Shown: positions 44,453-53,253 of the stretch, one piece after another
How positions within the stretch are numbered: the stretch's first letter is position 1
Layout of the letters: each line of letters begins with the position of its first letter
Assembly: GCF_013284035.1 (NCBI RefSeq)
Contig: NZ_CP054141.1
Span: 186,001-250,000 of the forward strand
Source of the DNA: Flavobacterium sp. M31R6
Lineage (GTDB): Bacteria > Bacteroidota > Bacteroidia > Flavobacteriales > Flavobacteriaceae
DNA length: 64,000 nt
Direction of reading: 5' to 3'
Program-made: the position numbers and the translations under genes
Notes under the pieces: model-generated
Told to the model about the DNA's origin: nothing
The model's database searches: none
What the model saw: only the letters and a program-made list of their open reading frames with translations

Positions 44453-45589
44453 ATGGATAAACCCACCTTTTTAAACAATATTAGTACGATTACCATTTTT
44501 ATAATGCTACTTCTTGCCTTTTTTTTGTTAACCGTAAAAACAAAAAATGAACTTTCAAATAGATTTTTTGCAAGTTTTCTTCTGCTTACAGCATTTGATT
44601 TAAGTAGCTTTTTTACCGAAAAATATTTTGAGACCAATTTAAATTTTGAGCTTTTTAGAATGACAACTAGTTTGCTAATTATGCCAATATTCTACTTGTA
44701 TGTAAAAGCAGTTTGTCATTCAGATTTTCAATTAAAACCAAAACATTTAACGCTATTAATTCCGTTTGTAATTGCAAATTTGATGTTTATTCCAAGGCTT
44801 TATTTAGCAACTTCCATCGAAAGCATCTATATTTATGAGCACTTTAAGCAAATGTTAGAAATACGTTTTTTTTATATATTAGGGGAACTACAATATGCTT
44901 TTTATATTGTTTTGGTATTTATAATTTTAAAAAAATACAAAGAAATTTACTTAGAGAATTACACCAATACAAATAACTCATCGTACAAATGGTTATTTCA
45001 AATGACCGTATTTTTTCTAATTGCCCATTGTATTGTTTTATTCAAATCGGCAATAAGGTATACAGATTACAATGTCTTTCTTAACTCATCAAATGTAATT
45101 ATTGGAACTATTGCACTACTTATAAGTTGTTGGTTTGTATTAAAGGCCCTGAACAATCCTGATCTTTTTAAAGGTGTTGACTCAAATATGCTATTGGTAA
45201 ATGAAGTAGTTATTTCAACAGAAAAAGAATTAGTAGAGACTCCAAAATCGGCAGAAATTGCTTCTCAAATCGAACTTGTAAAAAAGTATGTTTTAGAAAA
45301 CGAACCGTTTCTCGAGCCCTCATTAACGATACAAGAATTAGCTAAACAAGTTAACATTCCTGTTCGTGATTTATCTGTTTTGATTAATCATCATATGAAT
45401 CAACATTTTTTTGACTTTATAAATGAATATCGAATACAAAAAGCGATGCTAATTTTAAAAGACCCGTCTAAAAATAAGCTTACTATTTTGGAAATTCTTT
45501 ATGAAGTGGGTTTTAATTCGAAATCGTCTTTTAATACTGCTTTCAAAAAGTACACCAATCAAACACCTACAGAGTTCAGAAACTCCTAA
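44453..45589 (+). CDS. AraC-family regulator with N-terminal membrane domain
   Basis: The 378-residue protein has about seven membrane helices in the first 235 residues and an AraC-type double HTH at the C-terminus (about 275-378; SLTIQELAKQVNIPVRDLSV and ILEILYEVGFNSKSSFNTAF). This layout is common in flavobacteria and suggests signal sensing at the membrane with direct transcription control. The target is unknown. The closest downstream gene, a secreted hydrolase, is a natural candidate. Confidence 0.88.
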   Translation: MDKPTFLNNISTITIFIMLLLAFFLLTVKTKNELSNRFFASFLLLTAFDLSSFFTEKYFETNLNFELFRMTTSLLIMPIFYLYVKAVCHSDFQLKPKHLTLLIPFVIANLMFIPRLYLATSIESIYIYEHFKQMLEIRFFYILGELQYAFYIVLVFIILKKYKEIYLENYTNTNNSSYKWLFQMTVFFLIAHCIVLFKSAIRYTDYNVFLNSSNVIIGTIALLISCWFVLKALNNPDLFKGVDSNMLLVNEVVISTEKELVETPKSAEIASQIELVKKYVLENEPFLEPSLTIQELAKQVNIPVRDLSVLINHHMNQHFFDFINEYRIQKAMLILKDPSKNKLTILEILYEVGFNSKSSFNTAFKKYTNQTPTEFRNS

Positions 45590-45624
45590 TTATAAAGGCT
45601 TTGTAAAAAGGCGAACGTTACTAA

Positions 45625-45671
45625 AATAAAGTCGAACCAATTTAATTACAGCAAATTGGTTCGACTTTATT
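45625..45671. terminator. Strong hairpin after the AraC gene
   Basis: The 19-base arms (45625-45643 and 45653-45671) pair perfectly, with AATAAAGTCG at one end and CGACTTTATT at the other. The A run before and T run after allow action in both directions. Confidence 0.8.
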
Positions 45672-45745
45672 CATTCGGTCGCCAACGTTAAGCTTATGAT
45701 GCAATTTTGTTTCAAATTAACACAAACAATTAAAAATTTGAAATC

Positions 45746-46861
45746 ATGAAAATTACATCCTTATTTATTTTATTCCTTGTCCCTTTTTTATCCTTAGCAC
45801 AATTAAAAGAAAACACAAAAGGCAGTAACACTCGGTTGTCATCTGCAAATCCCCAAACTGAAATTATCTTAAAAGATTCTGACCTAAAAAATCAAATTTC
45901 TGAAGAAAAATACGTTTTAATAAATGGAATAGAACAATGGGTTACCATAAAAGGGAACCGTTCAAAACCTATTATTTTGTTTATTCACGGAGGGCCAGGA
46001 AGTACAATAAGTCCTTACATTGATGTTTTATATAAAGATTTAGAAAAGGATTTTATCATTGTCCAATGGGATCAACGAGGAGCTGGAAGAACTTATGGCC
46101 GCAACACACCTCCTGAGGAATTAACCCCGGAATATTTAAAAGCTAATCCTTTAACGCTTGAACAAATGACTAGCGATGGAGTTGAAGTCTCAAAATATCT
46201 TTTGAAACATTTAGGAAAACAAAAAATCATTCTTGCCGGAACATCATGGGGTTCTGCTCTTGGAGTAAAAATAGTTACAAAACAACCAGATCTTTTTTAT
46301 GCTTATGTTGGACATTCTCAAATTGTCAATCCTAGTATTGATCTAGAATTTTATTCTAAAATTTATAAAATGGCTGAAGACAGAAATGACAAAGAAGCTC
46401 TTGACATATTAAATTCTATTGGCAAACCTCCTTATAACAGAGCAAAAAATGTAGGCTTCTTATTTAGAGTTTTAAAGAAATATGAAAAAGCAAATTCAAC
46501 TCCTGCTCCAGACAATTGGTTTGTGCTTGATCCAGCTTATGACAACAGTATTGACAATAAAAACAGAGAAGATGGAGACGATTATTCGTTTGTAAATTAT
46601 GTTGGTGATGATAAATTAGGAATTCAACCAATAATCACAACCATTAACTTAATGAGAGATAATTTAGAATTTAAAATTCCGGTATATCTAATACAAGGCA
46701 ATGAAGATATTATGACGCCAAAAGAAAACTCAAAAAAATATTTTGATAAAATTCAAGCACCTAAAAAAGAATATTATTTGTTACCAAAAGCGGCTCATGG
46801 TTTTAATCAATCAGTTGTAGAAACACAATATAAAATATTTAAGAGTATAAAAACTTTGTAA
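45746..46861 (+). CDS. Secreted alpha/beta hydrolase, prolyl aminopeptidase-like (S33)
   Basis: The 371-residue protein has a signal peptide (about 1-19, LFILFLVPFLSLAQ). The alpha/beta hydrolase fold shows the oxyanion motif FIHGGPGST, the DQRGAGRT strand typical of S33 peptidases, and the nucleophile in GTSWGSALG. A C-terminal histidine is in KAAHGFNQ. It probably removes N-terminal residues from peptides or hydrolyses esters in the periplasm. It lies next to the membrane AraC gene. Confidence 0.85.
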   Translation: MKITSLFILFLVPFLSLAQLKENTKGSNTRLSSANPQTEIILKDSDLKNQISEEKYVLINGIEQWVTIKGNRSKPIILFIHGGPGSTISPYIDVLYKDLEKDFIIVQWDQRGAGRTYGRNTPPEELTPEYLKANPLTLEQMTSDGVEVSKYLLKHLGKQKIILAGTSWGSALGVKIVTKQPDLFYAYVGHSQIVNPSIDLEFYSKIYKMAEDRNDKEALDILNSIGKPPYNRAKNVGFLFRVLKKYEKANSTPAPDNWFVLDPAYDNSIDNKNREDGDDYSFVNYVGDDKLGIQPIITTINLMRDNLEFKIPVYLIQGNEDIMTPKENSKKYFDKIQAPKKEYYLLPKAAHGFNQSVVETQYKIFKSIKTL

Positions 46862-46987
46862 ATTAAAAACAAAAATCAAGTACTGGATACAATAGCGGTT
46901 TAGGAAGATTTGGCATCAAGGATGATTTGCTTCGCCTGTTCGCTATCGCTAGGGTGGCAAATACACGCTATCAGCGTTGTGTGTCAT

Positions 46988-47116
46988 TGCGAAAAAGCGA
47001 AATCTCTCTCCTTAGCCCCGATTGAAGTGGAAATCCTTATGAGCTGGGGTTCGGCTTATAAGATTGTAACGAAAAGCGGGACTAATGCTTCCAAAAAAGC
47101 CAAATGTTTCTGCTCC
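46988..47116. repeat. Dispersed repeat, inverted partner at 53055-53181
   Basis: The segment containing CTTAGCCCCGATTGAAGTGG and ending CCAAATGTTTCTGCTC matches the reverse complement of 53055-53181 along most of its length. It fills the gap before the C1 peptidase gene (46862-47205), in which I see no gene. Confidence 0.8.
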
Positions 47117-47154
47117 AAATCATAATCAAACTCTGATTTATTCCAATAAAAAAG

Positions 47155-47187
47155 CCTGTCTTGAATTGATCTTGACAGGTTTTTTTT
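47155..47187. terminator. Terminator between the repeat and the C1 peptidase gene
   Basis: CCTGTC (47155-47160) pairs with GACAGG (47174-47179), flanked by an A run and a T run, so it works for the leftward peptidase gene. Confidence 0.7.
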
Positions 47188-47205
47188 AATTGTAAGAGAC
47201 AAAAA

Positions 47206-48402
47206 TTATGCTCCTATTTTCTTAGCAATATCAGATGGAACAGCACCTTTATTAACCATCAATGAAGTCGTTTTGTATTTTACAAAATTCTTAGTTACAT
47301 ACAAATAACCTTTATAGTCATTGGTCGCTCCCCAAGAGTTTTTTACAATATAGTACTCTTTCCCCATTTGATCTTTGGCAATACCTACAATATGCATCGC
47401 GTGATCATCTGTAGTTTGATAATTATCGAATGCTTTTTGACGAATTTCTTCAGTGATTTCCAATTCTTGTTTTGGACCGTTGAACATATTTTCTTTTTCT
47501 TCAGCAGTCATTTCCTCATACTTTTTGGTTGGAACATAAGCTACCCCATTTTTCCAACTAAAGCTTTTCTCACTCACATCTGAAGCCCAAGCTACTGTAT
47601 AACCATTTTTCAATGCATTATCAATGATAGTAGTCATATCATTCATCTTAACATTGTAAACCAAATCAAATGACCAGTTGTCAGGAACCATCATCATCGT
47701 TTTTGTATACAACGGAACGTTAGCATAAGATGCAAATTCTACATATTCGTCTGGATTGATTCCCACTACTTCCTTAGCAAATGTCTGTGGTGTATAGCTT
47801 TTTCCTTTATACGTGAAATTCTCTGGAACTTGTCCCAAATAAGAATCAATTACTGCAGCGTATGCTTTTTCCCAATTAGGAGTTAATTCCCCATTTGGAT
47901 TTTTTACAACTGCTGCCAACATAGCTTCAGTCAAAGAGGCCATTTCAGCAAACTTATTTTTTGAAGTACCATAGTTCAGACCAGTATAAACTTCTTGAGG
48001 TACAGCACCATATTTCTTGTACATATTAGTCACGTCGTGCAATTCTCCGCCATCTCCCAATGTTACGGCTCCGTGCATACGCACATAGTTTTTACCTTTT
48101 TCAACATAAGCATTTCGAGCAGAGAAAACTTGTGATAATTCTACGGGCTGTTTTCCCATTCTAATCATTTCTGATTCTAAAAAGGAATTGGTAGAATAAC
48201 TCCAACAAGTCCCTGAAGACCCTTGATTTTTAATTGAAGTATTAGCCAGATTAATTACATCTGTAAACTTGAAACTTTCAGCGCTTTTTTCGCTAACATT
48301 TACTTTCAATGAATTGACTAATCCATCTTGAGCAGTCATCGTATTCATACCAACAACTAAAGTAGTTGCGATAAGAAACGATTTGATTGGTAATTTATAC
48401 AT
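47206..48402 (-). CDS. C1 papain-like cysteine peptidase (bleomycin hydrolase/PepC type)
   Basis: The 398-residue protein has a signal peptide (about 1-24) and a papain fold of the C1B group. The catalytic cysteine C66 lies in NQGSSGTCWSYST, the histidine in TTDDHAMHIVGIA, and the asparagine in YIVKNSWGATNDYKG. Aminopeptidase C-like enzymes trim peptides; the signal peptide suggests a periplasmic form, which is usual in Bacteroidetes. It lies 50 bases after the S9 peptidase gene, so the two may be expressed together. Confidence 0.92.
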   Translation of the reverse strand: MYKLPIKSFLIATTLVVGMNTMTAQDGLVNSLKVNVSEKSAESFKFTDVINLANTSIKNQGSSGTCWSYSTNSFLESEMIRMGKQPVELSQVFSARNAYVEKGKNYVRMHGAVTLGDGGELHDVTNMYKKYGAVPQEVYTGLNYGTSKNKFAEMASLTEAMLAAVVKNPNGELTPNWEKAYAAVIDSYLGQVPENFTYKGKSYTPQTFAKEVVGINPDEYVEFASYANVPLYTKTMMMVPDNWSFDLVYNVKMNDMTTIIDNALKNGYTVAWASDVSEKSFSWKNGVAYVPTKKYEEMTAEEKENMFNGPKQELEITEEIRQKAFDNYQTTDDHAMHIVGIAKDQMGKEYYIVKNSWGATNDYKGYLYVTKNFVKYKTTSLMVNKGAVPSDIAKKIGA

Positions 48403-48452
48403 CTTTAAAATTGGTTAAGGTTTTGTAATATGTAACAAAAAAGCATATTTTG

Positions 48453-50381
48453 TTACATTTCTGTTACTGAATTATTAATTAATAAGGTTTCTTTAAGCCA
48501 TTTATAAAACTCTTTTTGCCACACCAGAGCGTTTTGAGGTTTTAGAACCCAGTGGTTTTCTTCTGGAAAATAAAGGAATCTACTTTTTATTCCGCGTATC
48601 TGTGCCGCTTGAAAAGCTTCTTGACCTTGTCCAATAGGTACTCTGTAATCAATTCCTCCTTGAATAATCAAGATTGGTGTGTTCCAGTTTTGAACATTAT
48701 TTATAGGATTGAATTTTGTATACGCTTTTTGTGCAGCCGCATTGTCTTTTTCCCAGTAAGCTCCTCCAAAATCCCAGTTGTTGAAGAAAACTTCTTCGGT
48801 GGTTCCAAACATACTTTGCGTATTGAAAACCCCATCATGAGCTATAAATGTTTTGAATCTATTGTTGTGAATTCCTGCCAAATAAAATACAGAATATCCA
48901 CCATAACTAGCACCAACACAACCTAAACGAGCTTTGTCAACATAGTTTTCTTTGGCAACATCATCAATAGCCGAAAGATAATCGTCCATCACTTGTCCGC
49001 CCCAGTCTTTACTGATTTGCTCATTCCATTCTACCCCGTGACCTTGCATTCCGCGTCGGTTTGGCGCTACAACTACATATCCATTTGCAGCCATTAATTG
49101 GAAATTCCAACGGAATGAATACGATTGGGTTAAAGGAGATTGTGGTCCACCTTGACAATACAACAGCGTTGGATATTTTTTAGTGGCATCAAAATTTGGA
49201 GGCAAAATTACCCAAACCAACATTTTCTTTCCGTCGGTTGTTGTTACGTAACGTCTTTCGGTTTTACTCAATGCCAATGTTGAATAAGTCGCAGTATTTA
49301 CATTGGTCAATTGTTTCCAAGTGTTTTTCTTCAAATTATATGAGAAAATTTCAGCAGCATGATTCATATCAGTCCTAGTAACGATTATATCCTCTCCTGA
49401 AAAACCAACCAAATCGTGCACATCAAAATCACCGTTTGTAACTTGTTTTACATTGATAGCGATTTTTGTCAAACCAGGAAAATTAACTTCAAAAAGCTGT
49501 AATGTTCCATCGATTGGGGCAATAAAATATATTTTTTTTTCATCATTACTCCATTTGAAACTACTTACTGTTCCATCCCAATTGGCAGTAAGGTTCATTT
49601 TCATTCCTTTGAAACTAACAATTAAATCGTTTTTATCCGCTTCATAACCATCGCGTTTCATTTGCAACCAAGTCAAATCACCAGAAGGAGAAAACTGTGG
49701 AGCTGTATCGTATCCTAAGTTCCCTTCAGTTCTATTGATAGTTTTTCCAGTTTCAAGATTGTACTCATATATATTGGTATCTGTAGAAAGTGCATATTGA
49801 GTACCCGCTTTTTTCTTGCTCACATACACAATACTTTTTCCGTCTGTAGACCAATTGTAATCTTCATCACCACCGAAAGGTTTTTGTGGACTGTCAAAGT
49901 TTTCTCCCTTCAAAATATCAATTCCTTCCGCACCTTCTTTATTTTCTTTGTAAAAAACGTGATTGAATTTACCTTCGTTCCAAGTATCCCAATGGCGATA
50001 ATCAAGGCCATTATAAATTTGAACGTTGGATTTATCTAAATTAGGGTAATAGTCTTTACCTAAAACATTATCGATTTTTACTTCTTGATTGTAAACTACG
50101 TATTTTCCATCAGGAGAAATATTTTTATCACCCAAAACATCTTTTGTATCCTTAATTTCTACAGCTGTTCCACCATTAACCGAAACAGTATAATATTTGG
50201 AGCTAGATTTGTTTTCTTCGACTGAAGGTGTCGACACTTTGTAAACAACATTTTTACCGTCTTTTGAAATTCCTAAAGGAGTAATTCGTCCTAATTTCCA
50301 CAGTAATTCTGGAGTCATTACATTTTGAGCACTTGCAGTTAAACTCATCATAGTTAGCATTAAAAGGATTGTTTTTCTCAT
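48453..50381 (-). CDS. S9 family prolyl oligopeptidase-like peptidase
   Basis: The 642-residue protein has a signal peptide (about 1-18), a beta-propeller of WD40-like TolB repeats (about 30-370; SPDGKYVVYNQ, SPSGDLTWLQ), and a C-terminal alpha/beta hydrolase. The catalytic serine is in GCVGASYGGYSVF, the aspartate is near GGIDYRVP, and the histidine is in PEENHWVLKP. It cleaves oligopeptides outside the cytoplasm, probably dipeptidyl or acylaminoacyl type. The gene reads into the C1 peptidase gene. Confidence 0.93.
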   Translation of the reverse strand: MRKTILLMLTMMSLTASAQNVMTPELLWKLGRITPLGISKDGKNVVYKVSTPSVEENKSSSKYYTVSVNGGTAVEIKDTKDVLGDKNISPDGKYVVYNQEVKIDNVLGKDYYPNLDKSNVQIYNGLDYRHWDTWNEGKFNHVFYKENKEGAEGIDILKGENFDSPQKPFGGDEDYNWSTDGKSIVYVSKKKAGTQYALSTDTNIYEYNLETGKTINRTEGNLGYDTAPQFSPSGDLTWLQMKRDGYEADKNDLIVSFKGMKMNLTANWDGTVSSFKWSNDEKKIYFIAPIDGTLQLFEVNFPGLTKIAINVKQVTNGDFDVHDLVGFSGEDIIVTRTDMNHAAEIFSYNLKKNTWKQLTNVNTATYSTLALSKTERRYVTTTDGKKMLVWVILPPNFDATKKYPTLLYCQGGPQSPLTQSYSFRWNFQLMAANGYVVVAPNRRGMQGHGVEWNEQISKDWGGQVMDDYLSAIDDVAKENYVDKARLGCVGASYGGYSVFYLAGIHNNRFKTFIAHDGVFNTQSMFGTTEEVFFNNWDFGGAYWEKDNAAAQKAYTKFNPINNVQNWNTPILIIQGGIDYRVPIGQGQEAFQAAQIRGIKSRFLYFPEENHWVLKPQNALVWQKEFYKWLKETLLINNSVTEM

Positions 50382-50506
50382 AATTATTTAAAATACATAT
50401 TCAGTTTTCAAATATAACATTATAATCATCAATTAGAATAAATGGCGACACATAAAAAAAACTTAAAAAAATGATTCCTTTTAGTGCCGAAAAAAATTGT
50501 AAAAAA

Positions 50507-50920
50507 CTAAGTGGTTTTAAAAATTTCAACCGTTAATAGCGTGATAAAAAAACACAACACTAATACGATGATACTGGCAATCATTATTTTTTTCAGAAAT
50601 GACTGTTCAATTTTTTTGACTTGTGAATCGATATTAACAATGCTCTTAAATTTTGCAAACGATTCAACAGTTTCCAGATATTTATTCCATCCCCCACTCT
50701 CATAAATCTGTTTACCAAAATCAGTCAAATCACAGCGGAATCCTTGATCTTTTTCTAATACGACAAGGCCTTTATGGTCTAAAATTTCTGCAAAGACTTT
50801 GGAATTTTTTAAGTTAAAACCGCATTCGTCCTTAAAATTGATTCGCATCATAAATTGAGATTTCGATGTATATAGCAGTTTCAAGTTTACTTCTATAAGT
50901 TCATCTATATTTTCAAACAT
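50507..50920 (-). CDS. Hypothetical protein with C-terminal membrane anchor
   Basis: The chosen start MFENIDELIEVNLK gives 137 residues. Residues about 25-75 look like a winged-helix module (KGLVVLEKDQGFRCDLTDFG), followed by a helical stretch and one membrane helix at the end (about 110-132). No family was recognised. It is flanked by the S9 gene and, divergently, by the FAD oxidoreductase gene. Confidence 0.6.
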   Translation of the reverse strand: MFENIDELIEVNLKLLYTSKSQFMMRINFKDECGFNLKNSKVFAEILDHKGLVVLEKDQGFRCDLTDFGKQIYESGGWNKYLETVESFAKFKSIVNIDSQVKKIEQSFLKKIMIASIIVLVLCFFITLLTVEIFKTT

Positions 50921-51173
50921 AACCAATTATTTAATTTTATTATTATATTTTGACTTAGCCAATAGTTTATTCTAACAATCTAGAGAATATGCCCCTTTTT
51001 AATATCTAATTTTACAACACAATTATGATGCCAAACCCCTATTGTTTGAAATCTTAACACATTGCTAACCTTAAAAATAATATTTCAAAAAAATAATCCA
51101 TATTGACTAACATATTCAAAAGAGTAGTATTCAAAAACTAGAAAATTTATTTAATTTTATAAAAAAAAGTCAA

Positions 51174-52286
51174 ATGCAACTAAGCTATTGGGAATTAAAA
51201 AATTGGTTTACTAATATAGACTTCACTATTGTCGGCAGTGGTATTGTGGGTTTACATGCTGGCTTGCGTTTGCGTGAAAAACACCCTGACAGCAAAATAT
51301 TGATACTCGAAAAAGGAATGTTACCGCAAGGAGCCAGTACCAAAAATGCTGGATTTGCCTGCTTCGGCAGTATTTCAGAAATCATCGAAGATTTAAAAAC
51401 ACATACCGAGGAAGAAGTTATCCAACTCATCCAAAAAAGATGGAATGGCCTACAATTATTGAGAAAACGTCTTGGCGACAATACAATAGATTTCAAACCT
51501 TATGGTGGTTATGAGTTGTTTTTAAAGGATGATGAAAGCAGTTTCAGCGAATGTTCCAATAAGTTGTCGTTTATAAATCAAATCTTAAAACCACTTTTCA
51601 AATCCGATGTATTTGCCAAAGAAGTTGATCGTTTCGGTTTCGGAGACATCAACGAATATTTGATTTTCAATCCTTTTGAAGCTCAAATTGACACTGGAAA
51701 CATGATGCAAGCCTTATTAAAACAAGCCTATGAGAAAGATATTTTAATCCTGAACCAACAAACCGTTACCTCTTTTTTAGATAAAGAAAATGGTGTTGAA
51801 GTTGCACTCGACGATTTTAGTTTTACTACCAAAAAATTATTGTTTGCCACCAATGGTTTTGCCAATGAACTAACCAAAGGCGGAGTAAAACCAGCAAGAG
51901 CTCAGGTTTTAATCACAGAACCTATTCCGAATTTAGACATAAAAGGAACTTTCCATCTAGATAGAGGTTACTATTATTTTAGAAATATTGGTGATCGTAT
52001 ACTGCTTGGAGGCGGTAGAAATCTGGATTTTGAAACCGAAACCACTACAGAATTTGGACAAACAGAAATTGTACAAAAAAAATTGGAAGACTTATTAAAA
52101 AAAGTAATTTTGCCCAATCAAGATGTCCGAATTGAACACCGCTGGAGTGGAATTATGGGCATTGGAAACAGCAAAAACCCTATTGTTTCCCAACTCTCTG
52201 AAAACGTGTATTGTGGCGTTAGACTAGGCGGAATGGGAGTGGCAATAGGCAGTTTAATAGGAACCGAACTCGCAGATTTAGTATAA
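51174..52286 (+). CDS. FAD-dependent oxidoreductase (DAO/glycine oxidase-like)
   Basis: The 370-residue protein has an N-terminal FAD fold: DFTIVGSGIVGLHAGLRLR is the GxGxxG loop, followed by the ILILEKG strand that binds the adenosine ribose. GASTKNAGFACFG is the usual second FAD contact of D-amino-acid-oxidase-like enzymes. The C-terminal GGMGVAIGS closes the fold. The substrate is unknown; amino acids or similar amines are typical. It lies 3 bases before mtgA, so the two are probably transcribed together. Confidence 0.85.
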   Translation: MQLSYWELKNWFTNIDFTIVGSGIVGLHAGLRLREKHPDSKILILEKGMLPQGASTKNAGFACFGSISEIIEDLKTHTEEEVIQLIQKRWNGLQLLRKRLGDNTIDFKPYGGYELFLKDDESSFSECSNKLSFINQILKPLFKSDVFAKEVDRFGFGDINEYLIFNPFEAQIDTGNMMQALLKQAYEKDILILNQQTVTSFLDKENGVEVALDDFSFTTKKLLFATNGFANELTKGGVKPARAQVLITEPIPNLDIKGTFHLDRGYYYFRNIGDRILLGGGRNLDFETETTTEFGQTEIVQKKLEDLLKKVILPNQDVRIEHRWSGIMGIGNSKNPIVSQLSENVYCGVRLGGMGVAIGSLIGTELADLV

Positions 52287-52289
52287 AAA

Positions 52290-53036
52290 ATGGCAACCAA
52301 AATAACACCCAAAAAAACAACAAAAAAAACACCTGCCAAAAAACATAACAAAAGTTTTATGACCAAAATAAAATGGTTTCTACTAAAAACTTTGTTGTGG
52401 TTTTTTGGGATTTCAATTTCTTTTGTGGTGCTTTTTAAATTTGTACCTGTTCCTTTCACCCCATTAATGGTGATCCGTTATTTTGAAAATAAAGCAGCTG
52501 GAAAAGAAATATATTTCAGCCATAATTGGGAACCAATCGAAAAGATTTCCGTGAATTTACAAAAAGCTGTGATTGCCAGTGAAGATGGAACTTTTCTGAC
52601 TCATAATGGCTTTGATTTTATTGCTATGCAAAAAGCATACAAAAGCAATGAAAGAGGTAGAAAGATAAAAGGCGGAAGCACCATATCACAACAAACAGCC
52701 AAAAATGTTTTTCTTTGGCAAGGCCGTAGCTACCTCCGAAAAGGTTTGGAAGCTTATTTCACGGTTTTAATTGAGGCTATTTGGGGCAAAAAACGAATTA
52801 TGGAAGTTTACCTCAACAGTATCGAAATGGGTGACGGCGTTTATGGAGCTTATGCAGCAACAGAACATTGGTATCGAAAAGATGCTTCAAGCTTAACAAT
52901 GGTTCAAGCAGCCGGAATTGCTGCAATATTGCCCAATCCGAGAAAATACAAAGCCACAAGTTCCTCCTCATACATCAACAATAGAAAGACAAAAATTGTT
53001 CGGATTATGAGGCATATCGGAAAGATTGAGTATTAA
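52290..53036 (+). CDS. mtgA: Monofunctional biosynthetic peptidoglycan transglycosylase
   Basis: MtgA polymerises lipid II glycans. The 248-residue protein has a short basic cytoplasmic tail (about 1-30), one membrane helix (about 36-56) and a GT51 domain. [12 protein letters not shown] carries the catalytic glutamate, and [17 protein letters not shown] is the next motif. [20 protein letters not shown] completes the set. It follows the FAD oxidoreductase gene by 3 bases. Confidence 0.95.
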   Translation: MATKITPKKTTKKTPAKKHNKSFMTKIKWFLLKTLLWFFGISISFVVLFKFVPVPFTPLMVIRYFENKAAGKEIYFSHNWEPIEKISVNLQKAVIASEDGTFLTHNGFDFIAMQKAYKSNERGRKIKGGSTISQQTAKNVFLWQGRSYLRKGLEAYFTVLIEAIWGKKRIMEVYLNSIEMGDGVYGAYAATEHWYRKDASSLTMVQAAGIAAILPNPRKYKATSSSSYINNRKTKIVRIMRHIGKIEY

Positions 53037-53054
53037 CCCAAGTTCAATTAAAGA

Positions 53055-53181
53055 GAGCAGAAACATTTGGCATTTTTGGAAGCATCGTCGCGCTTTCTGT
53101 TTCAATCTTATAAGCCGAACCCCGGCTTATAAGGATTTTTACTTCAATCGGGGCTAAAGGGAGATATTTAGCTTTTTTGCC
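53055..53181. repeat. Dispersed repeat, inverted copy of 46988-47116
   Basis: It runs from GAGCAGAAACATTTGGC through TCAATCGGGGCTAAAGG and on to TAGCTTTTTTGCC. An internal hairpin with CTTATAAGCCG arms is present, as in the partner copy. Confidence 0.8.
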
Positions 53182-53196
53182 ATCATTACCTCAAAA

Positions 53197-53233
53197 AATA
53201 AACCCCAATAACAATTTGTTATTGGGGTTTATT
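53197..53233. terminator. Bidirectional terminator between mtgA and the TonB receptor gene
   Basis: AATAAACCCCAATAACAA pairs with TTGTTATTGGGGTTTATT with a minimal loop, between convergent genes. Confidence 0.88.
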
Positions 53234-53253
53234 CTTTTGAGAAAATTTAAATC